Shown one piece after another: positions 1 to 10,562 of a stretch of 64,000 nt of DNA. Made by a program: the position numbers and the translations under genes. The number at the start of each line of letters is the position of its first letter. The stretch's first letter is position 1. Location of the stretch: the NCBI GenBank assembly GCA_030847615.1, contig JAUMIR010000003.1, forward strand, positions 282,342,265-282,406,264. Reading direction: 5' to 3'. The notes beneath the pieces were generated by a model. That model did not search any database, was not told the origin of the DNA, and worked only from the letters and a program-made list of their open reading frames with translations. Origin of the DNA: Gambelia wislizenii (taxonomy: Eukaryota; Chordata; Lepidosauria; Squamata; Crotaphytidae).

Positions 1-96
1 CAGTGAATGTACTCCTAGACAAGTGGTATAAGATTTGCTGCCTAAATAACACATTTTGATATTTATTTACTGCTCATGAATGCAGAAAAGAAAAGA

Positions 97-289
97 GTGG
101 CTGTTAGTGGCTTCTGTGTCAGAGGGGTAGTAAATCTGCTTTGGGTTTTACTCCAGACTTTAAAGGAGCTATTTGAAGTGTTGAATCCTATGCCTGAAAC
201 AGGTTCAGCACTTTGGACAGCTCCTTTGATGTTCAAACTAAAACCCAGAGCCCAGTCATCATCCCACTGAGATGGAAACCACCAGCCAC
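97..289. repeat. palindromic interspersed repeat (family P), copy 1
   Basis: The left arm (GTGGCTG..., GGGTTTTACTCC, AAAGGAGCTATTTGAAGTG) is mirrored by the right arm (CACTTTGGACAGCTCCTTTG, CTAAAACCC, CCAGCCAC), so the segment folds back on itself. Three related copies are seen near 20689, 36775 and 47150, all with the core 'GGTTCAGCACCTTGGATAGCTCC'-like motif. No clear target duplication was found. It is probably a non-autonomous DNA transposon, but the family is not recognised. Confidence 0.6.
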
Positions 290-1319
290 TACTCGAATAG
301 AATTGTGGATAAATGTGGCAGAGACCACAAATATTCAGATTCACCCAGCTGTATTCCCTGTATCAGCTTTCCAAGGAAGTTGAGGGGGGCAGTTGAGAAG
401 TGGTGTAAATATACTTTACTGAGTTATTTTATTTCTTCAGAGACCCTCACCAGGAACTTGCAAGAGAAGACAAGGATTTGATGTATTATTTTTAGTAATA
501 ATTGTCTACTTATTTTGGCATGCAATTGCATCAAAGAAGAATAGACTATACACTGTGAGGCAGACTGTTATAACATTCATTAGGTTCCCATTGAGATTAC
601 ATTTTCAAAAGTAATCATGTTACAAGTCAGTCTGACAGCATGCACCCATGTAGAAAAGAAAGAACCACAACTGTCGAGCTGAAGATATGAGCAATAACTA
701 CACAGAGTAACCAAGACTTCCCTCATTCTTTTTGGAAGGTGAGTCAGGCACAGCTGCACTTCAACAACAACAAAATTCCCAACAGATGCAGAGGAAGATT
801 AATGGGCTATTGAAGGCCAAATATCCTTCCAAGAGAGCCCATTTGTTGGCCCTGTGAAACCAGGAGGACATAGTCCTTGTTCTCTAGATTCCAGTGAAAA
901 CTGCATTTCTTTGTGCTTTACTTAGGTGTTCGCTCCACTGAGTACAAGACATACTTCTGAGTATACATGCACTGGATGTGAGCATACACTATGAGCCATA
1001 CAGAGACAAGCAAGCCGTCTCCAAACTATAAGGACTTTCCCCCAAAACTAAAAGGGTACCTCAAAGGTGTAAAGCTGTGCCCTGAGGCTGCAGACGGTGA
1101 AATCCTGCCCCCTGGTGCACAAAAGTAGGAAGGGTAAAGGAGAGGACAGCTACGCTTTTGGTAAACTTTGTCCAGCAAATGTGTCCCAGCACCTCTGTAA
1201 GTACTCATGCATTGAAGGAACTCGCAGTTCCTTCAAAATGAAGAGAACCAACTATGGCTCTACTACAAATCCCACCAGCTGAGAGTCTGGAAAAGTTATT
1301 TTTTGAATGCATTTACCAG
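290..1319. other. non-coding stretch, nothing recognised
   Basis: AT-rich sequence without a convincing reading frame or a repeat that recurs clearly in the window. Open frames of 60-70 codons here look like chance. Confidence 0.4.
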
Positions 1320-2040
1320 AATCCCCTAGCTAGCATGGAATCCAGGCTCTGCATCGATTTCAGTGGGGAAATTTCCATTGAATTTCTGTGTAGGTTGGTC
1401 TTCCTTGAATGCCCAGCACCACAAAAAACATGTAAACGATTTTGTTTTTCTGTGTTCTGCCCTAACAGTGCTCTCTTGTCCAGAGTACAGGTTACACATC
1501 AGGACACTCAAATGTGGCACTCCTATTTCTTTTACAGTAATCCATATTTTTTTTTCGTTGTGTGCACATGCAAAGATTTTGCTGTGATATGTAAAGCACA
1601 GGCTGATTTTCTTCTGAAATTCTTTAGTGCACTTTATTATCCAATGTATGTTTGCAATGTGATCCCTAGTGCCTCTTCCTTTTCTGAACCCAGCTTGAAC
1701 ATCTGGCATTTCATGCTTCATATATGGTAATCATTTCTGTTGTGAAATTTTTGAGCATCACTTGCCTTCCATAGAAGGTCAATGCAATACTCCAATACTA
1801 TGCTTCCCCAATGCTTGGGGATAGGACTATATACTGAGTGTTTCCAGTCTGTGTACCATTGTTATTGTTTTTTCAATATTTTATGGATATTTTTCCAAAT
1901 TTTTGTTAGAATTTTGATGGATTCTGTCTGTAATTTGAAACAGTTCTATTGACATGTCATTTGTTCCTGCTGATCGGTTTTTCCCAAGTGCATTGAGAGC
2001 AGTTTCCACTTCATTTTCTGCTTCCTAATTTTATAGAGGC
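1320..2040 (-). mobile_element. BovB/RTE-clade LINE fragment (reverse transcriptase region)
   Basis: On the minus strand, positions 1721-1326 translate to a reading frame beginning near MPDVQAGFRKGRGTRD, the signature stretch before RT motif A in BovB elements, followed by a degraded equivalent of 'WIMEKAREFQKNIYFC'. Upstream on the minus strand (1730-2040) a broken frame resembles the RTE finger region ('ALNALGKN..AG.ND..IELF'). The catalytic YADD region is absent. This is a 5'- and 3'-truncated, frameshifted relic. BovB is known to be common in squamates and to have moved between vertebrates horizontally; its assignment here rests on motif recognition only. Confidence 0.75.
1326..1721 (-). 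pseudogene. BovB reverse transcriptase fragment, open for 131 codons
   Basis: This is the longest uninterrupted piece of the BovB relic. It carries the diagnostic QAGFRKGRGTRD motif near residue 10, then diverges: the segment that should hold motif A (a FIDYAKAFD-type box) reads as a degenerate FTYHSKIFA, so the first catalytic aspartate is missing. A later part matches the 'NLYSGQESTVR' stretch of BovB. The frame has no start context and cannot encode an active enzyme. Confidence 0.7.
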
Positions 2041-2103
2041 AACACCTAATTCAAAGGCCAGTCCTATAGCTGAGAGACAAATGCCTAGTCCAATGCTATA
2101 GAG

Positions 2104-2299
2104 CAGCCTTTTTCAGCCTTTTTATCCTGGAGGAACCCTTGAAATAATTTCAGGTCTCAGAGAACTCCTGCATAAACATTATTCTATATACTGCTATTGC
2201 CCCCCCCCCCCGACACACACAATCACAGTCTCTTGAGGAACCCCTAGCAACCTCTTGGAGAACCCTAGGATTCCAAGGAACCCTGGTTGAGAAGCACTG
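2104..2299. mobile_element. hAT-type MITE with 8-bp target duplication
   Basis: The ends are imperfect inverted repeats (CAGCCTTTTTCAGCC; right end reads CAGTGCTTCTCAACC when reversed). An exact 8-bp duplication CTATAGAG flanks it at 2096-2103 and 2300-2307. Interior lines carry two 'GAGGAACCC' type motifs in mirrored positions. An 8-bp duplication and CAG-starting termini fit the hAT superfamily. A poly-C/CA tract (2200-2222) lies inside. Confidence 0.8.
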
Positions 2300-2309
2300 C
2301 TATAGAGTT

Positions 2310-3205
2310 TTTCAAGCTCTGTTAACTTCTTCAGAAAAATGGTAAGCTTCTGGTAGAGATAACACATATGGGATAACCACCATACCCAGCAACCTACTGC
2401 TGAAATCTCCCCCCACCCATAACAGTCGGACATATTGTTAGATTTTTCTACACTTTTCCCTCTCAGTTTAAATTTTGCATTATCATCATCTGCTGCTGCA
2501 GCTATGGATGGCAAAATCAATACTATATTAAAGTTCTGGCACATAACTAGGATCAAACAACAGTGGCCCTCCACATGTTATTGCACTCCAACCCAGTATG
2601 TTGCAATCCAGAAACATATGGGGGGGGCATAGTTCTTCATGTCTGGCCCAAACATTACAGGAGAGGGGTGGGAATTAACGCAACCTCTCTGCATTGAGTG
2701 TAATGTGCTATTCCCCACCCTGAAGACAACCAAGGCTTTCTTACATTAATGTGCTCCTCCTAGGCAGTTTTGGACATTTTCTGTTCTTGTGAAGAAACAC
2801 TTTTATACAGATTATTTTCTGATCAGATGAATTTAGAATATTGGTGGCTGCATGCTGCCAGGTGAAATTATTTACCTACCTAGCATAGTATTATCTACTC
2901 TACACCTCCACAGCTCTGTGCCCTCCACATACATTGTTCTACAGCTTCACTGGCCTTGCTGGTTGGGATAATGGAAGAGGTAGTCCAATACATCTGAAGG
3001 CTGCAAGGTTGGGGAAGGATGGTCAACTTCAACTATCAGCCATTCTTCTGGGTGTCAGTCAAGAGATCTTTCCCACCATTTACCAGTTGACCCTTTTAAA
3101 TGAAGATGCCAAGGACTGAATTTGGGAATTTCTGTATGCCAAACAGGTGATCCCTCATTGAGCTCTGTCATATTTCAATAATGATACTGTTTAGTTATCA
3201 ACTGT
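2310..3205. other. non-coding stretch, mostly unrecognised
   Basis: No gene is seen. A piece near 2570-2660 resembles the hAT-like 'ccacatgttattgcactccaac' family described at 62860. The rest shows no recurring structure. Confidence 0.35.
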
Positions 3206-3600
3206 ACCCTGTCTCATTCATTCATTCATTCATTCATTCATTCATTCTATTTATTCATTCTGTTTATATCCCACCTTTCTCCAAAAATGGAACCCAAGGT
3301 AGCTCACAATATAAAACAAAATGCAATTAAAACAATGGTTAATATGAAGTATAGCCTGTCCCAATTAAAAGACTTTCTGCAATGGCTAGTTGACCGTCAA
3401 AGCAGGGCGGGGGGGGGGACAACTCAGCCTCTTTTGAGAGGGAATTCCACAGCCTAGGAACAGCCACCAAAAAGGCTCTCTCCCATGTTTTGTTTTTGGT
3501 TTTGTTTTTGTTTTTTTTATCATGCCTATAATGCTGGTGGTACTAAAAGAAAGCCCTCCCTTGAGGATCTTAAAATTCCAGTAGGCTCATAACATTCTAT
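3206..3600 (-). mobile_element. L2-like LINE 3' tail, with ATTC microsatellite
   Basis: Reading on the minus strand, the segment runs from a coding remnant equivalent to 'AFS.AAP.LWNSLS' (3430-3490), through a 3' UTR ending in 'GAAAGGTGGGATATAAACAG', into an (ATTC)n tract at 3216-3247. This layout, short coding C-terminus then '...gggataTAAAyA' plus a simple repeat, is the same as in the other L2-like tails of this window (4737, 46187, 47708). Confidence 0.65.
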
Positions 3601-4736
3601 AATGAACAGGCATATCCCTATCATTAGGCAGAGTAAGGTGGAATCAGACTTAGGGTGTTGTGAAGGGACATCCAATTGTTATTTAAGTTGTGTTTTTACA
3701 GCCTGGAATTGGGTGAAATGTTGGTGGATTTTTTGCTTGAAGTGCCAGAATGACTTGGCTGGCTTTGGGTATTATGCACCTTAGAAGAGGACTCCATTTA
3801 CTATTCCCTGTTAGACACCCAAATGTATTGTGCTGGGACTGATAATGTGCTTGTAAACTTTGACTTAGCATCTGAGAAGCCTCTTTCTGCAATAGCTATG
3901 GTCCTTTTCTATGCAGCAAGTAGGAAAGCTACTGCTTTGGAATCAAGGTATCCATGTATTTGTCTAGTCAGTAACATCATATAATGATATGGAGGTACAC
4001 CTTTTTTAAAAAAAGCAAAGAGATGGATGAATCATTCATTGGGCGCAACTTCCCTTCTTCATGTTCACTCCTCATGGAAGTGCAAATCACAACTCAACTA
4101 TGTGCAGTTGTAAAAAGTTTCTTTGGCGCAGTTGTGCAGAAATGTACCAAATTTCCCACTCACGGGAGTCTCCTGTTACCCCTCTCTGCTCCCTTCTGAC
4201 TCACACTGTCTGTTGGTGATTTCACTACCAGCTGTCTTGCAACTCAGAAAGAGCTAACATTTTCTCATACACATTTAAAACCTGGAGATCCGCTTTAGTG
4301 TACATAACCTAAGGGGCACCTCAACCTGTATCCATGTTAGTCTAGAAGCAGTAATTGCTTTTGCAGGCTGAATAAACAATTACAATAGAAACATCCAAAG
4401 AGTGGGATTGTTTTAGCCCCCCAGCAAGTATTGATCTGAATAAGATGTTTATGCTGAATGCCTTCCATCTCTCCTTACACAACGCAGGAGCATTTGTAAT
4501 ATTGTCTGTTCATCATAGAGCACTATTGTCTTCATGTATATAATCATATAATCAGCATAATTAAAGCCAAGTTCTTACACCACATACCTGGGAATAAGTC
4601 CCAGTACTGTACACTTAGTAGGGCTTACTTCTGAATAGGCAGATACTGTATGAGGTGAGTATTTCATTTTTTGTATAAGAACTTGGCAAAAATCTGCAAA
4701 TTTCTTCATAAATTAATTGAAAAGAACTTGAGATAT
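3601..4736. other. non-coding stretch with one short palindromic repeat
   Basis: No gene is seen. At about 4572-4655 there is a copy of the short 'AATAAGTCCCAGTAC...GGGCTTACTTCTGAAT' palindromic repeat (see 26292). The rest is unrecognised. Confidence 0.35.
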
Positions 4737-5250
4737 ATTCACTTATTTATTAAATTTATATCCTGCCTTTTTCCTCACACGTGATTTAAGGCAGCTTACA
4801 AGCACTTAAAAACAGGGCACAGTTTTTTTAAAAAAATATTCATTAAAAATATTCATTTTTAACAATTTGGTTAAAAAAAACCAGAAGGGTAAAATAATCT
4901 AATTAATAGACAAATAAAACATAGTACAAAAAAGATTAAAATACCACCCCATTAAAAGCCATTTTTGCCACATAAATTATAAGGTAAAGGCCAGCCTGAA
5001 TAAAAAGGTATTTGCCTGGCCAGTAAAAGGAAAGGAGAGAGGGGGCCAACTGGACCTTTCACAGAAGGAAATTCCACAGTCTGGGACCAGCCACCAAGAA
5101 GGGTGTCTCCCATGTCCTCACCAAATGTGACTGTGGTGGTGGTGGGACTGAGAGAAAACCTTTGGCAGTCCATTTACAGGGAAAATGGTCTTTCAAATAT
5201 TGTGGACTCAAGACCTACAGGGCTTTAAACATCATAACCAACACTCTGGG
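4737..5250 (-). mobile_element. L2-like LINE 3' end (minus strand)
   Basis: The minus strand carries a broken version of the L2 ORF2 C-terminus: a stretch equivalent to 'VLVMMFKALxVLSP' at about 5250-5200, then 'TVEFPS' and 'GDTLLGG' in place of the usual LWN and FSVAAP motifs, followed by a 3' UTR ending 'GGCAGGATATAAATTTAATA' at 4740-4760. It is 5'-truncated and not coding. Confidence 0.65.
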
Positions 5251-5258
5251 TTTTAACA

Positions 5259-5385
5259 CTGTTATAGTGCTATTATTCCACTTTAACTGCTATGGCTGTC
5301 TCCTGTGGAATTCTGGGGTTTGTAGTTTTAGTGAGGCCTAAGAGCTCCCTGGCTGAGAATTCTAAATGCCCCTCCCTAAACTAGA
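5259..5385. mobile_element. partial MITE, 'TTATAGTGCTATxATTCCAC' family (family H2)
   Basis: It carries the H2 left arm (CTGTTATAGTGCTATTATTCC, TTTAACTGC, GAATTCTGGGGTTTGTAGTT) and part of the right arm (CCTCCCTAAACT), but the distal right arm is missing. Fuller copies are at 24318 and 42757. Confidence 0.55.
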
Positions 5386-5470
5386 AGGATTTGTGACCCT
5401 CCAGATATTGTTGGACTGCAGTTCCCATCAGCATAGCCAATGGTGAGGGATTGTGGGAAATACAGCCTAA

Positions 5471-5792
5471 GGACTTTTTCAAATGGGGAAAAAACCCTGA
5501 GGAGGTTGGGAGAAGAACGGGGCTGTTGCACTTACAGAGCCCCATTTCAGACACTGCCTCCTCCTCCCGCCCTTCCCCCGTCCTTCCTCCATGCTGTGGG
5601 TGCCACTTTTTATTGACGGGGGTTCTCTGTGAAAAAATGCAGTGTGTTTCTCCTGCGGGCAGCACATAGGAAGGACAGGGGGGAGATCGGAAGGAGGATG
5701 GGGCTGTCTGAAATGGGGCTCTGTAAGCGCAACAGCCCTGTTCTTCTCCCAACCTCCTCAAGGTTTTTTTTTTACCCCATTTGAAAAAGTCC
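5471..5792. mobile_element. 322-bp foldback MITE with TAA target duplication
   Basis: The left end GGACTTTTTCAAATGGGG is exactly mirrored by CCCCATTTGAAAAAGTCC at the right end, and the arms continue pairing for about 90 bases (GAGGAGGTTGGGAGAAGAAC, GGGGCTGTTGC/GCAACAGCCC, AGAGCCCCATTTCAGACA/TGTCTGAAATGGGGCTCT). TAA is duplicated at 5468-5470 and 5793-5795. A 3-bp duplication and GG-starting termini put it with the family group described at 16455. No open frame is credible. Confidence 0.85.
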
Positions 5793-5795
5793 TAA

Positions 5796-8329
5796 CATCA
5801 TGGGAATTCTTACATTCCCCATTCCACCCCTCAGAGTTGTATGGGTCTAGGCCATAGAATCTAGGGCACTGGGTTCCCTGATGGGCCAGGCTAGGAACTA
5901 CATTTCCCATAGTGGTTGGGCAGATTCTGGAAGCTACAGTCCAAAGATGCTATTATGTTGAAAATGACCTTTCCAGTAGGCATGCAAGCGGAGGCGATTA
6001 GGACTAAAATTTGTACCAGAGTCATTTGTTTCTGCCTCTTCTCCCAGTGTATTGCTGCACTTTACCACCATCAGGACTCTCCCCAAGAACACCTTCATAT
6101 TCCAGACCTCAAACAATTAAAATCATATACATGTTGTTGTCACAGCTTGTACCTGCCCACCCTTCTTGGTGTATATGTTTACCAAATGTTGAAGTGTGAT
6201 ATATAGCATACTAAAATTGCTCCAGAAGAGAAATGTACTGCTCCCGTTTTTCAGATCAGCAGAAAAACATCCCCTTTGTACAGACAGACTTTAAAAAAAC
6301 ACCAAGCTGCTTCCCCAACCCCTGCCTTGTAAAACAGCTGTCTTTAAATAGAAGCATCTCTGCAAGCAATGTATTAACTTCTAGCACATTTGAAATTTGG
6401 CATGGATATGCTAGATATTTAGCCTCTGCTGAGCTCACAAGACATCAAAACAGGGCTGAATTCTTTCATGAGAATGAGATTTTACATGAGCTTTCTTTCC
6501 AGACTTCCTGGTGAATCACAAATGGGAGATCCCAGTATTTCAGAACATCCATTTCTTGTTCTGACTGAACCCAAAAGGCAGAGATATACAAGGTGGGGGC
6601 AGGGAGAGGAGACAGGAATAACTTAAGCAGTGGTTTTAGACAGTCACATAAATATTTGTTGAGATTTCTTTGGCCATGTGATAGTTATCCAGATGGCCAC
6701 CGACAGTCTGAGGCCCAAGCAGGGAGAGGAGGGAATGTCTCATCCCACAGTGGAGAGATGAGGTAACCCCAAAGCTTGGGCCATGGGCCACCAGTGCAGA
6801 TGGGTCAATCGGGCATGTGAATTGTCTTCAGGATCACCATAGTCCATATTACAGGAACTTGTTTTTTAGGATGTCTTACATTCTTAATTTTCAATGTGAT
6901 GTGTGTCAGATTTTTAGAGTGCCATTGAAGGCTGCTTCGAGTACCAGGAGTCACCAGCTTATGCACCAGATGTTGTTCTTGGCTTGCAACTCCCATGATC
7001 CTTCAGCATTAGCTATGTGCTCATCCTGACTGTCCAAAAGCCTCAGGATTTTGAGGGAGTTGTACCTGAATATATTGGAAGTATTTTTTTAAAAAAGTTC
7101 TATACAACATTCCCCTTTTCCTGATGGGTTTCTGGGATGGCCTGCAACTTTTGAGACCCAGAGCAGGAGGCATTTTCTGACTTCCCCACCTGGGCAGGGG
7201 CAAAGTCCCACACCTATCTATATTGTCTCCGTTCCTCTCTTACTTCTGGGCAGTCCCAATGATGACATGTTGAATAAGGGTATGATGAGGGAGTTTCTCC
7301 TCTGATCTTCCTTCCCTCATTACATTTCTGGGGAGTTGAGGAAATCCCACCAACACCACATTGCAAGCAAAAAAGAAAGAAAAGGATGAAACCCCAGTAC
7401 ATTTGGGGTCATGCATGAGCCCTAAACAGGATGCTGGAGCAAAAACGACCGCTGCAAGTTGCACAACCTAGGAATGTAATAGCCCAGCACTTACTAGAAC
7501 CTTGGCCCATCTGGAAGAGCCCTGTGTTTGCTGTGGCTGATGGGAGCTGAAGTTCAACATCATCTGGAAAGCCACATGTTGCCTACCTTGGTGCAAATGT
7601 ATTACCTAGTAATAAGTCCCACTGACCCCAATGGAGCATACCCCTGAAAAGACGTGCTGTAAATTCATATTTACATGTATTTACCACTGAAGGAGTGTTA
7701 TAATTATTTCAATTTTTTAGGTACCAAAACATCTTGGGCAACCTCTCTTCACAACACTGGAGGTGACAGACAATACTACTAATACTTCTAAATAGCTCTT
7801 CCTGCATCTAATAAAGTAGGCTGTAGTCCATGAAAGTTTCTGCCATCATACATTTATTAGACCTGAAGGTGCTATAGGTGTCTTTGTCATTTTTGCTGCA
7901 ACACACTAATAGGGTTATCCAGAGATTGGAAAAGATGCTGTTTGGATCTACAACTCCTAGAATTATAGGGAATAATAGGCAAAAAGTAACATTTCCAAGC
8001 TTTGTTGCAACCATTTTGAAAATTGTTTTAAATTAGGTCAATTTTTTTTGTCCAACTAGCACAGACCAGACATCTTTGATAGCAGCTTTCCAAGGCATCA
8101 GTCAAACAGAAAGGTCTCATTCTTGTACCTCACCAGCTCTAACTATTCCTCTTATAGTTGGAAATGCCAGTCATTGAATCCAGGAACTTATAACATGTGT
8201 TCAGCCACTCATCTGTGGTCCCAGCCTTCTCTTTAACCTGTACCTCATATACTAGGAGGATGTGATTTGTCAAATGTAACAAACATTTGCAAGCCATCAA
8301 GTGAAATAAGTAAAAGAAATGACTATGTC
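5796..8329. other. long non-coding stretch with scattered small repeats
   Basis: No gene is seen. Small repeat pieces: a 'CTGATGGGAGCTGAAGTTCAAC' hAT-like fragment (7505-7592), a 'GTAATAAGTCCCACTGACCCC' palindromic repeat fragment (7598-7660), and a weak 'CCAGATGTTGTTC..CAACTCCCATGATCC' fragment (6968-7015). Elsewhere the sequence looks unique. Confidence 0.4.
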
Positions 8330-8332
8330 TAA

Positions 8333-8912
8333 GGAATTTATCAGACATGGAAAATACAGCATCATCATGACACCACATAATTGCAAAAGGGCATGCGGAT
8401 CAGATGACATCACCCTTTCACAGTTAGAAACAGACCAAAACCCATTGTTTTTAATTGATGGCTTAAGCCATCAATAGATCTCCCTGTCACTTTTTTGCCG
8501 GCATTGCTAGTATGTGATGCCTCTGTCCCTATAAATCTCGTACTTACCCCAACAATGCCCTCTCCGGCACGAACACTTCCAGATCAGATCAGGACATCCA
8601 GGTAAGTGACTATCTTTTTAAAAAACCTTCCCTGGGTTACTTGGGACCTTTAAAATGTGTGTGTATGTGCTTTGTGCAACTTTAAATGTAGTTTTCTTGT
8701 TTTTATTTTTTTTAATTTCCTGCATGATGAAATTGCATGAGATTTTGAGCAAGGAAGTGAACGGGGCTCTGTTCACTTCCTCTTTATTGCCAGGAGCCTT
8801 TGCCGGGAAAGGAGGTAAGTGCGGGGTGGGGGAACATTCTTTTGCTGGCATAGAAATGGGTTTTTTTATGCTAGCAAAAGAACATTTTAAAACTTGTAGT
8901 CTGATAAAGTCC
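8333..8912 (-). mobile_element. ~580-bp MITE of family A (TTATCAGAC termini), reverse orientation
   Basis: The ends GGAATTTATCAGACATGG and CTGATAAAGTCC are inverted repeats. Flanking triplets are TAA (5') and TTA (3'), so a duplication is possible but imperfect. Internally the reverse complement matches copies at 16455, 53798 and 60480: GGACATCCAGGTAAGTGAC and the GAACGGGGCTCTGTTCACTTCC self-complementary segment, plus the hairpin ATTGATGGCTTAAGCCATCAAT-type at 8455-8476. No transposase frame. Confidence 0.75.
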
Positions 8913-9404
8913 TTAAAGAATAATGGGCAACCTATGACCCTAGAGCAGCTGGAGGCCCTCAGTCTGTTTTTTGTTTTTTTTAAACCTCCCTAAGTGATTT
9001 ACTCAACTTCTGGCAAAAAGAGTCTGTCCCTCCCTATGGAGTAGGAATAGAGTGGAAGAGGAAAAAAATGATGTCAGGGAGAGAGAGACAACATGAGTAA
9101 GCAAAGAGGGCGGATCCACAGCATGGAAAAGTTATTTTTTGGATGGAAGGTTTCCAGAATCTGTCCAGCCTGGCCACTGGGCTAAAAGGAGTCTAGAGTA
9201 ACTTCAATAGACGAAAAAAGTAACTTTGGGGTATTTGGAGGCTTGTAGTGTTTTAAAGAAGGGAAATTTCTTAAGCTCGGGCTGTGTCCACCTAGGGGCT
9301 TATCACACTAGGGAAGGAAGTGGCAGAGCACCCTGATAATAGCGCTGGCAGCCTTGCCTTATCACACAAGGTTGCTATGTTTCAGCTGTTCTGCCATTCC
9401 AGTC

Positions 9405-10357
9405 CCCAGACAAAAAGGAGGTACTAACAGTTACAGGCCCGAAACCAGGTCTGGGAATACAACTTCCAGTCCTGGATGGAACTACACTCTCCTCCAAAGA
9501 CTGTGTTCACAGTCTGGGGGTGCTCCTGGACCCGACGCTCCAGATGTCTAATCAGGTAAATGCGACGGTCAGGAGTACCTGTTATCAACTTCGGCTGATA
9601 CGCCAGCTGCGCCCTTTCCTGGAAACTAGGGACCTTGAAACTGTGGTACATGCACTGGTAACCTCCCGTCTGGATTTCTGTAATGTGCTCTACATGGGGC
9701 TACCCTTGTGCTTAACTCGGAAACTTCAACTAGTTCAGAACATGGCAGCCAGGTTGATTTCTGGCGCTTCCAGAAGAGAGCATATAACACCTGTGCTAAA
9801 AGCTCTCCACTGGCTGCCTATTCGTTTCCGGGCATAGTACAAGGTGTTGGTTATAACCTTTAAAGCCCTGCATGGTTTGGGTCCAACTTATCTCCGGGAC
9901 CGCCTCCTTCCGTACGACCCTCCCCGCGCACTTCGGTCCTCTGGGAGGAATCTGTTACAGCCTATGAAAACAAGGCTGTCGGTGACGTCCCAGAGGGCCT
10001 TCTCCGCTGCTGCTCCCAGATTATGGAATGGCCTGCCGGATGAGATCCGTCTTATTAACACCTTAGACAGCTTCAAAAAAGCTATCAAGACAGATCTTTT
10101 CTGGCAGGCCTTTCCTGAATAACAATCCCGGCCCAAGACTCGGCTGTCCTCCCTGAGCTGTAATCAGATTTAAAAAAAAAAAAAACTATTGTATGTTTTA
10201 ATCTTTTTCTAATTTATATATTTTTAATTTACTGTATGTTTTTAATATTTTATAATTTAATATTATTTTAAGGGGGGTGGGCTAGGGTACAGGGACTATG
10301 GAGTTTTTATATTGTAAGCCGCCCCGATTGCATTGCAGAGGGGCGGGATAGAAATAA

Positions 10358-10393
<36 letters not shown>

Positions 10394-10394
10394 G
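9405..10394 (+). mobile_element. 5'-truncated L2-clade LINE
   Basis: The insert begins in the RT thumb region (equivalent to LNPDKMEVLTV) and runs through the ORF2 C-terminus into a short 3' UTR (GCCGCCCCGATTGCATTGCA, GGGGCGGGATAGAAATAAAT) and an (ATT)n tail at 10356-10394. Compared with the minus-strand copy at 55440 it lacks the endonuclease and RT catalytic core. It is inserted within the MITE at 9295-10559. Confidence 0.88.
9408..10122 (+). pseudogene. L2 ORF2 C-terminal fragment with one nonsense codon
   Basis: One frame stays open from about 9408 to the stop at 10120-10122 except for TAG at 9835-9837, where the related copy at 55682-56296 has a glutamine codon just before YKVLVITFKAL. 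Recognisable L2 blocks in order: LLDPTLQMSNQVNAT, RLDFCNVLYMGLP, LQLVQNMAARL, LHWLPIRFRA, YKVLVITFKALHGLGPTYL, SQRAFSAAAPRLWNGLP and FKKAIKTDLFWQAF. These form the domain downstream of RT in L2 proteins. Function without the RT core is not expected. Confidence 0.85.
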
Positions 10395-10562
10395 TCTTTT
10401 TGCTACCTGGAAAAACCCTTTTCCAAAAAAAACCCACCTTTACCACCATCTCCCACAGGACTAAAATGGGAGGACAGCTGACGTGGTACAATAAGACAAG
10501 GCGGGATGCACTTCTCTCAGGCTTCACTTCCGCTTCCTTTCCCTTGTGTGATAAGCCCCCTA

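Larger units (their letters stand above)
9295..10559. mobile_element. MITE with TTATCACAC termini and CTA target duplication, split by an L2 insertion
   Basis: The termini GGGGCTTATCACAC (9295) and GTGTGATAAGCCCC (10546-10559) are perfect inverted repeats, flanked by CTA at 9292-9294 and 10560-10562. The element itself is about 275 bp; the rest is an L2 LINE (9405-10394) sitting near its centre. Subterminal sequence also pairs in part (TTTCAGCTG / CAGCTGAC). Termini resemble those at 59856. Confidence 0.8.

Noticed and set aside
1254..1730. 158-codon open frame on the plus strand
   Set aside because: It is the complement of the BovB fragment, whose minus-strand frame has family motifs.
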